Below, in pieces: positions 46,002 through 54,016 of a stretch of 64,000 bases of DNA (its first letter is position 1; every line of letters begins with the position of its first letter). The stretch lies in contig CAJXVC010000005.1 of NCBI GenBank assembly GCA_913060975.1, forward strand, positions 62,001 through 126,000, read 5' to 3'. The notes below the pieces were generated by a model. That model saw only the letters and a list, made by a program, of their open reading frames with translations, ran no database searches and was not told the origin of the DNA. Source of the DNA: an uncultured Gammaproteobacteria bacterium (GTDB lineage Bacteria > Pseudomonadota > Gammaproteobacteria > Pseudomonadales > Pseudohongiellaceae). Both the position numbers and the translations under genes were made by a program.

Positions 46002-46523
46002 ATGATAGAACGGAGAAAGCATCGGCGACTCAGCATTAACTGCTGGGCGAGCATGAAGCATCCTCTGTTGGGCACGATTACAGCCGAAGTGGAAGAGATT
46101 TCTTTTAGCGGTTTGTCAGTCAAGCTGGACGAATCTTTGAACCTGTTCGTCATGATGGAGCTGGACATGCGTCTGCATGGTGATGAATGGGATGAAGGCA
46201 TGCCCGATTTACCCGTTCAGGTCGTGCGTATCGAAGAGCGCCAGGTAGCCCTGAAATTCTGTCAGAGCTTTGATAGCTATTGGATTCCTCCTGTAATTAG
46301 CGGCGGCGAGAGTGCTGATGCAACTCAAGATGACCGGGATACAATAAACAAGGAAAACCCTGTTGTTGCGGCGCGTAGCGTTTCACCGACCAATGCGAAC
46401 ACTACTGGTCGCGCAACTGGGCTAAACAAAACAGCCGGGCTATACAAAAAGGCACCTAGAAAGAAAGGAAGTACTGCAAAGACAAAATTAATACCGCCGC
46501 GACTAGTCCCATATAGCCAATAA
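46002..46523 (+). CDS. PilZ-domain protein
   Basis: This 173-residue protein has an N-terminal PilZ domain. The c-di-GMP site is R-R-K-H-R-R-L at residues 4-10, followed by the second motif E-E-I-S-F-S-G-L-S-V (a D/N-x-S-x-x-G variant). The C-terminal 70 residues are low-complexity and Lys/Thr-rich. Binding of c-di-GMP is therefore likely. The gene ends inside the convergent DUF6164 gene, overlapping it by 68 nt. Confidence 0.82.
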   Translation: MIERRKHRRLSINCWASMKHPLLGTITAEVEEISFSGLSVKLDESLNLFVMMELDMRLHGDEWDEGMPDLPVQVVRIEERQVALKFCQSFDSYWIPPVISGGESADATQDDRDTINKENPVVAARSVSPTNANTTGRATGLNKTAGLYKKAPRKKGSTAKTKLIPPRLVPYSQ

Positions 46524-46815
46524 ACTTCATTGGGTCTTCCCGGAAGCTATGCCAGAGAGAGCGGGCTTCACCCCGTTGTCGCTGCTGCTCATACTCTTCC
46601 CGCATTCTTAGCGAACGCTGCACCTGATATTCCTGGAGTAATTGCCGTGCTTGGTCATACTGCCGGTCGTCTGTTATCCATATAGCGGGCAGCGAGATGC
46701 CCCAGTTACCTGCCGAGGTCTCATAAAAATCTATTTGGTTGTTCACCAACAGTTCACGGACTTCTTCCGCTTCGTCGTCAGGTACGCCGCGCATTCGGAA
46801 AATCAGTTTGGACAT
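46456..46815 (-). CDS. DUF6164 family protein
   Basis: This 119-residue protein has a soluble N-terminal part that includes the D-E-A-E-E-V-R-E-L-L and N-W-G-I-S-L-P-A-I-W motifs of DUF6164. The C-terminus is a membrane helix (Y-M-G-L-V-A-A-V-L-I-L). Function is unknown. It converges with the PilZ gene, and their 3' ends overlap by 68 nt, which could allow antisense effects. Confidence 0.78.
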   Translation of the reverse strand: MSKLIFRMRGVPDDEAEEVRELLVNNQIDFYETSAGNWGISLPAIWITDDRQYDQARQLLQEYQVQRSLRMREEYEQQRQRGEARSLWHSFREDPMKFIGYMGLVAAVLILSLQYFLSF

Positions 46816-47018
46816 TATTCGTTACTTCATTCAGGTATTGGAAATTAATCTATTTCGCTGACGACATTGAGTATAAAGGCTTCGGGTTGTCTATGCAGAC
46901 AAGTTTCGCCTGCGGATTCAAGTTAGAAAAGCTGGCCAGAGCGTGCAGACGGGCTTGCTAGGCAGCCCGCCAAGGCCATGCTACCTTTATTGCCAATGGC
47001 TGTAATACAGGGATATAA

Positions 47019-47918
47019 ATGATGCAAAAGCTCGCCGATTTTTTATCTGGGCTGGTCAGTGAAAAGACTGTTTTGGCCGCGATCGTTTGCTGTCTCTCGT
47101 CGACATCAGTTGTAGCAGATACTTCTGTGTGGGAAGTCAGCAATGGCAGTAATACCGTCTATCTGGGTGGTACTGTGCATTTGCTCCGGCCAGCGGACTA
47201 CCCCTTACCCGAGGCGTTTGATGAGGCATACAACAACTCCGACGAGTTGTACTTCGAAACAGATCTGTCCGCGATGGGCGATCTCACCACGCAGACGCAA
47301 ATGCTCCAGCAACTGACTTATACCGATGACCGTACGCTGCAGAGTGTACTCAATGATGAGGCATATTCCGCCTTGCAGGACTACGCCAGTGAAGTGGGTA
47401 TGCCAATCGGTCTCATGCAGAAATTCAAACCAGGCATGGTGATCAGCACACTGCAGGTATTGGAGTTTCAAAGCATGGGCTTTACGCCCCAGGGTGTGGA
47501 TGCGCACTTCAACACGCGCGCTATCAATGACGGCAAAGCTGTCAATGCGCTCGAGACGATTCAGGAGCAGATCGGGTTTCTGGCGGCTATGGGTGAAGGC
47601 AATGAAAGTGAATTCATTTTAGTGTCACTTGAAGATCTCGAGGAAACCGGCACGGTGATGGAGCAAATAATCAATGCGTGGCGAAGCGGCGATGCCGAGC
47701 AATTAGCCGCCTTGTTTGTCGATGATATGCGCGAACAGGCGCCGGACATATACGAGTCCTTACTTAACGGACGCAATCAGAACTGGCTACCTGTGGTGGA
47801 AACCATGTTTGACGATGCCGATACTGAGTTCGTCCTGGTAGGAGCCGCCCACTTGGTGGGTGCTGACGGGCTGGTGAGTTTACTTCTGGATTTGGGCTAT
47901 GAGGTCCGCCAGCTTTAA
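47019..47918 (+). CDS. TraB/GumN-family protein
   Basis: This 299-residue protein has a signal peptide (cleavage near V-V-A-D) and the TraB/GumN pattern. That pattern includes Y-L-G-G-T-V-H-L-L near the start, Y-F-E-T-D, the middle A-L-E-T-I-Q-E-Q, and the C-terminal F-V-L-V-G-A-A-H-L-V-G. The two G-x-x-H motifs are thought to form a metal site in this family, whose members include secreted metalloproteases (Tiki-like). It stands alone; the downstream 450 bp are non-coding. Confidence 0.85.
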   Translation: MMQKLADFLSGLVSEKTVLAAIVCCLSSTSVVADTSVWEVSNGSNTVYLGGTVHLLRPADYPLPEAFDEAYNNSDELYFETDLSAMGDLTTQTQMLQQLTYTDDRTLQSVLNDEAYSALQDYASEVGMPIGLMQKFKPGMVISTLQVLEFQSMGFTPQGVDAHFNTRAINDGKAVNALETIQEQIGFLAAMGEGNESEFILVSLEDLEETGTVMEQIINAWRSGDAEQLAALFVDDMREQAPDIYESLLNGRNQNWLPVVETMFDDADTEFVLVGAAHLVGADGLVSLLLDLGYEVRQL

Positions 47919-48209
47919 AACAGGAACGGGGACGCTCTGACGAGGCCGTGGTCACCTTTTTTGATTTTTGCGAGGCACATTATGGGCCCTTAGCAGGTGT
48001 TAACAAGGGCATATAGAGTGCTTCAAGCGGGGCAGCAAACGACGAATTGACGGGGTTCTGTTGGCGGCTCTATTGGTGGTTCAATCAAGAGTTAGCGAGG
48101 TGTGTCAACTGAGTGCTTGACAGAAGGAGCAATCGAGAGGAATTGGAAGCTTATAACCGAGGATACTATCGAGGGTTCTTTTGAGAGTTTGATCGGGTTT
48201 GATTGATAG

Positions 48210-48322
48210 GTCCTAATATTGATAGGCCTTAAATTGCAAGACTCTAAATTGAAAGGACTTACATTGAAAGGACTTACATTGAAAGGACCTAAATTGATAG
48301 ACCCTAAATTGAAAGTCCCTAA
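48210..48322 (+). repeat. 15-bp tandem repeat, about seven units
   Basis: Units run 48210-48314 in steps of 15 (consensus near GGACCTAAATTGAAA) with a partial unit to 48322. Units four and five are identical. Read in one plus frame the units encode L-K-G-L-T-like pentapeptides, but no start codon or RBS precedes them, so coding is unlikely. Copy number is expected to vary between strains. Confidence 0.85.
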
Positions 48323-48355
48323 GCAAGAACAGAGAAGCCCCGCAGGAGACTTCTC
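48320..48355 (-). terminator. Terminator after the SutA-like gene
   Basis: On the minus strand GAGAAG-T-CTCC, a 3-nt loop and GGGG-CTTCTC form a hairpin at 48332-48355, followed by TGTTCTTGCTT. It lies 20 nt beyond the small gene stop. Confidence 0.6.
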
Positions 48356-48374
48356 AGTTCGATCTGGCTGATTC

Positions 48375-48551
48375 TCAGGAGCTGGTCTTGTGGCTCAAGA
48401 CGATTTGGCGTGGACCACTGGTTGAGGTCTGGCCACTAACCCCGGAAGGGATCTGCTGAACTTTGCCGCCTTTTTTCAGGAAGGCTTCAATATGTTCTTC
48501 CAGATCATCGCGGCTGCTGACGGCCGCTTCTTTTTTGGATTTGTTCGCCAT
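48375..48551 (-). CDS. Short SutA-like protein
   Basis: This 58-residue frame starts with ATG at 48551 and ends at TGA 48375. Its central helix reads H-I-E-A-F-L-K-K-G-G-K-V-Q-Q-I-P, closely resembling the conserved part of the Pseudomonas RNA polymerase-binding regulator SutA (E-E-F-L-S-R-G-G-K-V-Q-E-I). It lacks SutA's acidic N-terminus. The reading frame is flanked by an HTH gene 102 nt upstream and a terminator downstream. A role in transcription is suggested by similarity, not shown. Confidence 0.65.
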   Translation of the reverse strand: MANKSKKEAAVSSRDDLEEHIEAFLKKGGKVQQIPSGVSGQTSTSGPRQIVLSHKTSS

Positions 48552-48653
48552 ATCTACTCTTTCCGCTAAGTCAAAAGCCCACCATTATACACCAAGCGGT
48601 GTTTTTCGGCTAATTACACCAACTGGTGGGCTTCTGAGCGCATTTCCGTCGTA

Positions 48654-48962
48654 TTACTCCGAACCGGAACCCATGCGCTTACGTGGTCTGACAAAATACT
48701 CAGAGTAGTAATCTTCAGGCAGATCGCCAATCAACTCATCCAACGAAGTTTTGTAGATAACCTTCATTTTTGCCAGTAACTCCAGATCGAGGTGGCACCC
48801 GTAGTTACGGATGGTCTCAACATCTTCCAGTTGCTTGCGGGAAATACCCAGTAGACGGGCTCCCTCATTCATAGAGTAGCCGGCATTAAGACGTAGTTGC
48901 CGAATGTTCTTTTTTACGGTCACTGTAATTGGTGAAAACTTTGTAAATTGTGGATGGCTCAT
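48654..48962 (-). CDS. XRE-type HTH regulator
   Basis: This 102-residue DNA-binding protein has an HTH of the Cro/C1 (XRE) type at about residues 16-75 (K-N-I-R-Q-L-R-L-N-A-G-Y-S-M, L-G-I-S-R-K-Q-L-E-D-V-E). A C-terminal tail contains E-D-Y-Y-S-E-Y-F-V-R. It probably regulates itself and the small SutA-like gene downstream on the same strand. Confidence 0.8.
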   Translation of the reverse strand: MSHPQFTKFSPITVTVKKNIRQLRLNAGYSMNEGARLLGISRKQLEDVETIRNYGCHLDLELLAKMKVIYKTSLDELIGDLPEDYYSEYFVRPRKRMGSGSE

Positions 48963-49533
48963 GACTTGTTTATACCAGTCGGTTTGAGTTCGCGACCAGT
49001 CTATTTCCTCTTAAAAAATTAATTTAACTTTTCCACGTCAGGTTCTGCACACGGCACGTCGAGACAGAAATTACGTTAACACAGGCTCACGAGATTGGTA
49101 ATTTATTCTTGAAATTGCCGGGACATGCCGTCAATTTCAGGATTTAGTGTTTGGGAACTGCAAATTTCATTATCGAAATCCCGCCTAAGTGCCTATTGTT
49201 TCGCAGAAATACGCGGGAATGGATTTAAAACCTATTATCACCGTGTATTTCTCTTTTGCAAATAAAGTGTCTCGAGGCACTTCTAACTTCAAACTTGATT
49301 TCGTAGTCTGTCCGCGATTCCGCGCCCTTGATTGGTTGCGCTTGCAGAATTTTAGAATCCGTCAGCATATTCTCAACAATCAAATGATGACTAGGGGATA
49401 CTCACAGCCGCGAAGGCCTGGTTATTGATGCCGGCCTTCTTGTCCACGTTGAGCTGAACGGGAAATCAATTAGGAACCTCTCTAATCAGAAAACCGTGTA
49501 TCGCGAGTTTCGAGAGAGAATCGACTAGCCAGG
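48963..49533. other. Intergenic region with palindromes
   Basis: These 571 bp separate the HTH gene from the cyclase-domain gene on the same strand. No gene is convincing; a 79-codon plus frame at 49189 has no RBS and atypical composition. A palindrome GAAATTG...CAATTTC (49111-49138) with an inner CGG/CCG pair is the clearest element and could be an operator or hairpin. Confidence 0.5.
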
Positions 49534-51852
49534 CTAAGTCTGAGTGGCAGCAGTTTTAGCTGTTTGGCCGACTTTCTCAAGTATCAGTGACAGCACTTTG
49601 CGATTAACTACGATCTCATAATAACTCTCTTGTGCATCTGGGTCTTCAATAACCTGTGAGCCTTGCCATAGCCCTATTTTGCCTTCCCTGATAACGAGAT
49701 CTTTCTTGCGACCTTTGGTGTCCGGATATTGGCCATAGTGAAAAAGATACTCGACACCATTGAGTTTCATTTTCAGTGAGCGCAGGGACATCTCTTGTTG
49801 AAGCTTGGCGTAAGCTGCATGGTCAACATTGATACCATTCACGTTGTAACGCAGGTACTCCTGACCCTTTTCGCCCTTGCCTTTTTCACCATCTGCATAG
49901 CGCAACACATTGACGTTGAACAATCCCTTTTCCATGACCGAGCGTAAATTCCAGGAACAGCCGGACATTCGGTCGGCAAGGCCAATCGCGCCAGAAATCA
50001 TGATGGGACGGTCGCCGTCATACAGAAAGCGAGGACCCTCATTCGAATAACAAATGCCGACACCAAGTTCCAGCAACGGCAAGCCCATCTGTGTCGAATA
50101 GCGATTATTGGAGGCCACGATTTTGATCATATCGCGGGCATAGCCACAGGCGCGGGAGGCAGAGAACCACTGTTGCGGTGAGGTTTCATGCTCAAGAAAA
50201 CTGAGAATGATGGCATCGCCTTCGATGAAGACTTTATTAGCGCCGTAAGTTTCCAGAATTTTGTTAATAGGATTAAAGAAACGAGTACTGAAATAAGAAG
50301 CCGGATTCAATCCCTTGGCTTGTAGATCATCAGTCACCGTTGTAGAGCCACGGACATCGGCCTTCATGATGGTATGGTGGCAAATACGGTCACTGTCGTC
50401 TTCAATTTCTTTGCTGGTAGGTAGCTTATAGAGCGTACCCGCCGATTCGGAAAGTTTGATGTCGTCTTTGCTGGTGAGCAGATTGAGGCGATTGAAGGCG
50501 CGATGAGCAAAGCGAAAATATTTCAGTTGCTGACGGTAACGGCTGATTTCCGTCAGTAGTTTGATCAGATCGCTGTCATCTATAGCTTCGAGATGCTCGG
50601 TGATATCCGACTGCAAGGCCTCTAGTGATTTGAGTTGTTCTTTGTTGAGCTTGTTGCCTGTCGCGGCACTGTCCTCTACCTTGTTGATCGCTATTTGGCC
50701 GCACAGATACTGACAAACAGTTTTCAGGTCAACGCGTTCGAGAATACTGGAGCTGACGGAACGGCGTACAAACTGACTCGTGATGAGTTGCTCGAGCATC
50801 TTTTCGGTGCGCAGCTGTTTGGCGAACGCTTTCAGGAATTTGTCGAGATGCTTGACGTCTTTACCGGCCTTCCAGCCTGCTTTCATGCCGTTCGCGTGTT
50901 TTTGATCTTCGATGTATTGCTGATTCTTCTTTGGGCTAAAAATACTGTGGATGTTTTCCGGGATATCCAGCCAACAGAAAGATTCGGATATCGTGGCTTT
51001 GGTATCACCTGCGACACCAAGGAACGGTTGTGTTCGAAACAGTCCACCAAGATCATCGTGGATTTCGGATGCCGTCGACTCTCTGCCACCGTCTGAATGC
51101 AAAGGAATAAAAGGCAGGTCAGGGAAGTACTCGCATACAAGTGTTTCCAGCTTGTTATTCATGGCAATGAAGTCGGCATCTTCAGAGACCGAACTCCACA
51201 TGCAGAACTCGTTGATCAATAGTGGCAACGAACTAAGCTCGGAGGTCAAATGCAGCGGCGTAGTAATAGCGTTGGTAATAAACTGGTAGTCAGTACCCAG
51301 ATATTGGCGGCGTACGGGTGCCAGTTGACGCTCTTCTGCTTTTTGCAGTTCACGGAAAAGCAGTTTGCTGATCTGGTAAAGTATGCGTTCGTAGTTTTTC
51401 TTTAGCCAAAACAGGCGAGCCTGGGTAGCCAGCGCTTCAGTAGAACCCTGACTACGCAATTCTGCCAGGCGTGAACTGATAGCGCGGACTTCTTCATCCA
51501 GTTGCGCGCGGATCGAGTGGACCAGGTATTTGATGGGCGCGAATTGCAGCAGAGCAATATGGTCGGCATCCAGATCAGTTTTCAAACGGTGAATCAGAAC
51601 CGTCATCAAGTCGCGATATTTGTCGCGGAATTTATCGAATACTTCGGCGCCGTCCCAGGAGCCCGGGGTTGGTTTGGCATACACGGAAACGAGCGTGCGG
51701 ACAATCTTGCGAACATCAGCAGTGAAGCGGCTGCTCAGGCGAACGTCATAGCGATAATTATCGATACCACGAGACATTGACTCGAAGGAAATATGAATAG
51801 CGCGCTGGGGTTCAATCCGATCCAGCAAAAATTCGGGCGCTTCAGCTGTCAT
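49534..51852 (-). CDS. Class III nucleotide cyclase-domain protein
   Basis: This 772-residue protein has a C-terminal class III adenylate/guanylate cyclase domain. M-K-A-D-V-R-G-S-T at about residue 500 and I-E-G-D-A-I-I-L-S-F at about 560 carry the two metal-binding aspartates. The first 490 residues have no recognisable domain and are mostly helical, with no membrane segments. cAMP or cGMP synthesis is plausible, but residues that set base specificity and catalysis (Lys, Asp, Asn, Arg) could not all be assigned, so an inactive cyclase-like sensor is possible. It is alone on the minus strand. Confidence 0.75.
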   Translation of the reverse strand: MTAEAPEFLLDRIEPQRAIHISFESMSRGIDNYRYDVRLSSRFTADVRKIVRTLVSVYAKPTPGSWDGAEVFDKFRDKYRDLMTVLIHRLKTDLDADHIALLQFAPIKYLVHSIRAQLDEEVRAISSRLAELRSQGSTEALATQARLFWLKKNYERILYQISKLLFRELQKAEERQLAPVRRQYLGTDYQFITNAITTPLHLTSELSSLPLLINEFCMWSSVSEDADFIAMNNKLETLVCEYFPDLPFIPLHSDGGRESTASEIHDDLGGLFRTQPFLGVAGDTKATISESFCWLDIPENIHSIFSPKKNQQYIEDQKHANGMKAGWKAGKDVKHLDKFLKAFAKQLRTEKMLEQLITSQFVRRSVSSSILERVDLKTVCQYLCGQIAINKVEDSAATGNKLNKEQLKSLEALQSDITEHLEAIDDSDLIKLLTEISRYRQQLKYFRFAHRAFNRLNLLTSKDDIKLSESAGTLYKLPTSKEIEDDSDRICHHTIMKADVRGSTTVTDDLQAKGLNPASYFSTRFFNPINKILETYGANKVFIEGDAIILSFLEHETSPQQWFSASRACGYARDMIKIVASNNRYSTQMGLPLLELGVGICYSNEGPRFLYDGDRPIMISGAIGLADRMSGCSWNLRSVMEKGLFNVNVLRYADGEKGKGEKGQEYLRYNVNGINVDHAAYAKLQQEMSLRSLKMKLNGVEYLFHYGQYPDTKGRKKDLVIREGKIGLWQGSQVIEDPDAQESYYEIVVNRKVLSLILEKVGQTAKTAATQT

Positions 51853-52095
51853 TAGGCATCTACTTGTTCAATCTGGCTGGCACGAGTGCACAAACCTGTC
51901 GTGGTTACTGGCATACCAAACTGCATGAAGATAGCAGAGGTGGTTTCGCACAGTGTGAAGTCCCCCACATTACACCGGAATATGTTAAAAATCAGCAAGT
52001 TGAGCTAAGAAGCCTGGATCTGAGCAAGAATGTTCGAGATACAATCAATTGCGGTGCAACATACAGTTGGGCACAAGATATAGCATAAAAACCGG

Positions 52096-52587
52096 TTATT
52101 CGGCGTCGGCTATGAAATCTGCGAATAGCTGTTGATGCCGGCGATAGCCACGTTTTTGCTCGACATAGCTGTAGATTGGCGACAATAGTGCATGCAGGCC
52201 GAGAAACTTGAATTCCATGGCGAAGCTCAGTTTGCAATGCGCGGAATCGACCCCGGGTTCCAGTCGATAACTGTAACCGAGGCGTTTACTGCGCGTGTGA
52301 ACCTGAAAATCGATACGCCGGTCCGCGTCAAAATGGGTAATAGTCCATGTCGTCGCCTTGCCGTTGAAAACGCGCAACTGACTGCCACGGCCCAATTCCC
52401 CTGTATCGAGCCGGTTCACTTCCTTGTATTGCCCAAGCCACCGCGGCCAGGACTGAAAATCTGTGAGACGCGCCCAGACCCTTTCGAGACAATTGTCGAT
52501 TGGCCCCAAAGTGATGACGGTGGGGTCGAAAATGATGCGATATGCATTATTGGCGGCAAATTGCGGGGTATCCGTTCCGTTGGACAT
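52096..52587 (-). CDS. SRPBCC-family protein
   Basis: This 163-residue protein has a START/Bet v1-like (SRPBCC) fold with an N-terminal D-N-C-L-E-R-V-W-A-R-L-T-D-F. The central W-P-R-W-L-G-Q-Y-K-E-V motif matches polyketide cyclase/dehydrase-type lipid- or ligand-binding proteins. Ligand unknown. It is divergent from the sulfite oxidase-family gene. Confidence 0.78.
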   Translation of the reverse strand: MSNGTDTPQFAANNAYRIIFDPTVITLGPIDNCLERVWARLTDFQSWPRWLGQYKEVNRLDTGELGRGSQLRVFNGKATTWTITHFDADRRIDFQVHTRSKRLGYSYRLEPGVDSAHCKLSFAMEFKFLGLHALLSPIYSYVEQKRGYRRHQQLFADFIADAE

Positions 52588-52816
52588 CGCGTGCTTTCCT
52601 GATCAATGCGCGGCTAGTGAGTGATTGGGATTGTTCGCCACTATAGAGGGTCGGGGGCCGAAGTTGAACAGGCTGACGCGCGGAAATTGATCTTGGGTGC
52701 TGCCTATTTGACTGTGGTATCGTTACAAGCACTAGCAGTCAATATGCAGATTTGGTAAACATTTTACGAATAATGAGACTGTCTCATCGAGGCGGCACAA
52801 CACGAGAGAGAACATC

Positions 52817-53983
52817 ATGAATCCTGAAGACAATGGTCGACGCAAGGTATTAAAAGGGGCTCTGGGAGGAGGCGTGCTGGCAGCAGGTGCAGCTACACTA
52901 CCAGGATTTGTATTGCCAGCACTGGCACAAGGCGAGCGACTTGTGCCGTTCACTGATGTACCGGAGACATTTCAGGTGCGGGCCGTCAGACCCAATTCGA
53001 CCCATTATCAGGACACCCGTCAGATTGACAGCTTTCTGACTGACAACGATGATTTTTATCTCGTGCAGCACTATGGCCAACCAGAGATCGACAATGATTC
53101 CTGGCGCCTGCGCATTACCGGTATGGTTGATAATGAGTTGGAATTTTCTCTGCAAGATCTGATGGACCGTCAGGCAGTCGAGGAAGTGATCGGCTTTGAA
53201 TGTGGCGGCAACGGTAATCGACTCTTTCATGGTTTGATTGGCAATGCCTCCTGGCGTGGCACTGCTTTGCGCAGCTTGTTGGAAGAAGCTGGTATCCAGG
53301 ACGGCGCCAAGGAAATTGTTTTTTTTGGTGAGGACACAGCCACGGAAGAGATTCGCGGTAGAGAAGTGGAAAAAGCTTTCGCCCGCAGTTTATCGATTGA
53401 CGATGCCATGCGTGATGAAAACATGCTGGCCTACAGCATGAACGGCGAACCCTTGCCTCATTATCACGGCAAACCAGTGCGCTTGATCGTACCGGGTTGG
53501 TATGGCGTCGCCAATGTGAAATGGCTGACGCAGATTCATGTACAAGACACGCGTTACATGGGCCGTTTCATGGGGCGTGACTACGTAACGCTTAAACGCA
53601 GTAATGTCGGTGGTGTCGAGCGCTGGGTTGAAAATTCCGTCACTACCATGAACCTGAAGTCTTCTATCGTGCGAGTCACTGAGCTTGGTGGCAACTACGA
53701 GATCATGGGCTTTGCCCTGAGCGATGGCACGCCACTGCGTTCTGTTGAAATCAAGATTGATGACGGCCCATGGCAGCAGGCCCAAATGCACCCTGATAAC
53801 AGCAGATACTCATGGAAGCTGTTTAGCATGGAATGGCCGAATCCATCAGATGGCGAGCACACGATTGTGTCTCGAGTGACTGACGTGGATGGCAATGTCC
53901 AGGCGCGCGCTGAAGATCTGCCCGAGCGAGTCAGCTACTGGGAAGAGTTCGGCCAATTCCCGCGGACTGTTCGCATTGGCTGA
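52817..53983 (+). CDS. Tat-exported sulfite oxidase-family molybdoprotein
   Basis: This 388-residue protein has a twin-arginine signal (N-G-R-R-K-V-L-K-G, then a hydrophobic stretch ending A-L-A-Q). The molybdopterin domain carries the Mo-ligating Cys in G-F-E-C-G-G-N-G-N. The C-terminal dimerisation domain has E-I-K-I-D-D-G-P-W. Sulfite dehydrogenases (SorA, SoxC) belong here and oxidise sulfite in the periplasm. No cytochrome partner (SorB, SoxD) lies next to it, so the electron acceptor and even the substrate are open. Confidence 0.88.
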   Translation: MNPEDNGRRKVLKGALGGGVLAAGAATLPGFVLPALAQGERLVPFTDVPETFQVRAVRPNSTHYQDTRQIDSFLTDNDDFYLVQHYGQPEIDNDSWRLRITGMVDNELEFSLQDLMDRQAVEEVIGFECGGNGNRLFHGLIGNASWRGTALRSLLEEAGIQDGAKEIVFFGEDTATEEIRGREVEKAFARSLSIDDAMRDENMLAYSMNGEPLPHYHGKPVRLIVPGWYGVANVKWLTQIHVQDTRYMGRFMGRDYVTLKRSNVGGVERWVENSVTTMNLKSSIVRVTELGGNYEIMGFALSDGTPLRSVEIKIDDGPWQQAQMHPDNSRYSWKLFSMEWPNPSDGEHTIVSRVTDVDGNVQARAEDLPERVSYWEEFGQFPRTVRIG

Positions 53984-54016
53984 AACTAACAGTGCGGAAA
54001 CTGCAAGCTCCGCACT

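Larger units (their letters stand above)
47919..48374. other. Intergenic region with a minisatellite
   Basis: These 456 bp hold no convincing gene. The 3' part is a 15-bp tandem repeat (48210-48322) and a terminator hairpin for the minus-strand SutA-like gene (48320-48355). The first 290 bp show loosely repeated GAG/ATCGAG motifs but no gene. Confidence 0.7.

Noticed and set aside
48210-48322. CRISPR array
   Set aside because: Repeats are 15 bp and directly adjacent with no spacers; it is a minisatellite.
49189-49428. 79-codon plus-strand ORF in the 49.0-49.5 kb gap
   Set aside because: GTG start without RBS, no family resemblance, atypical amino-acid pattern.
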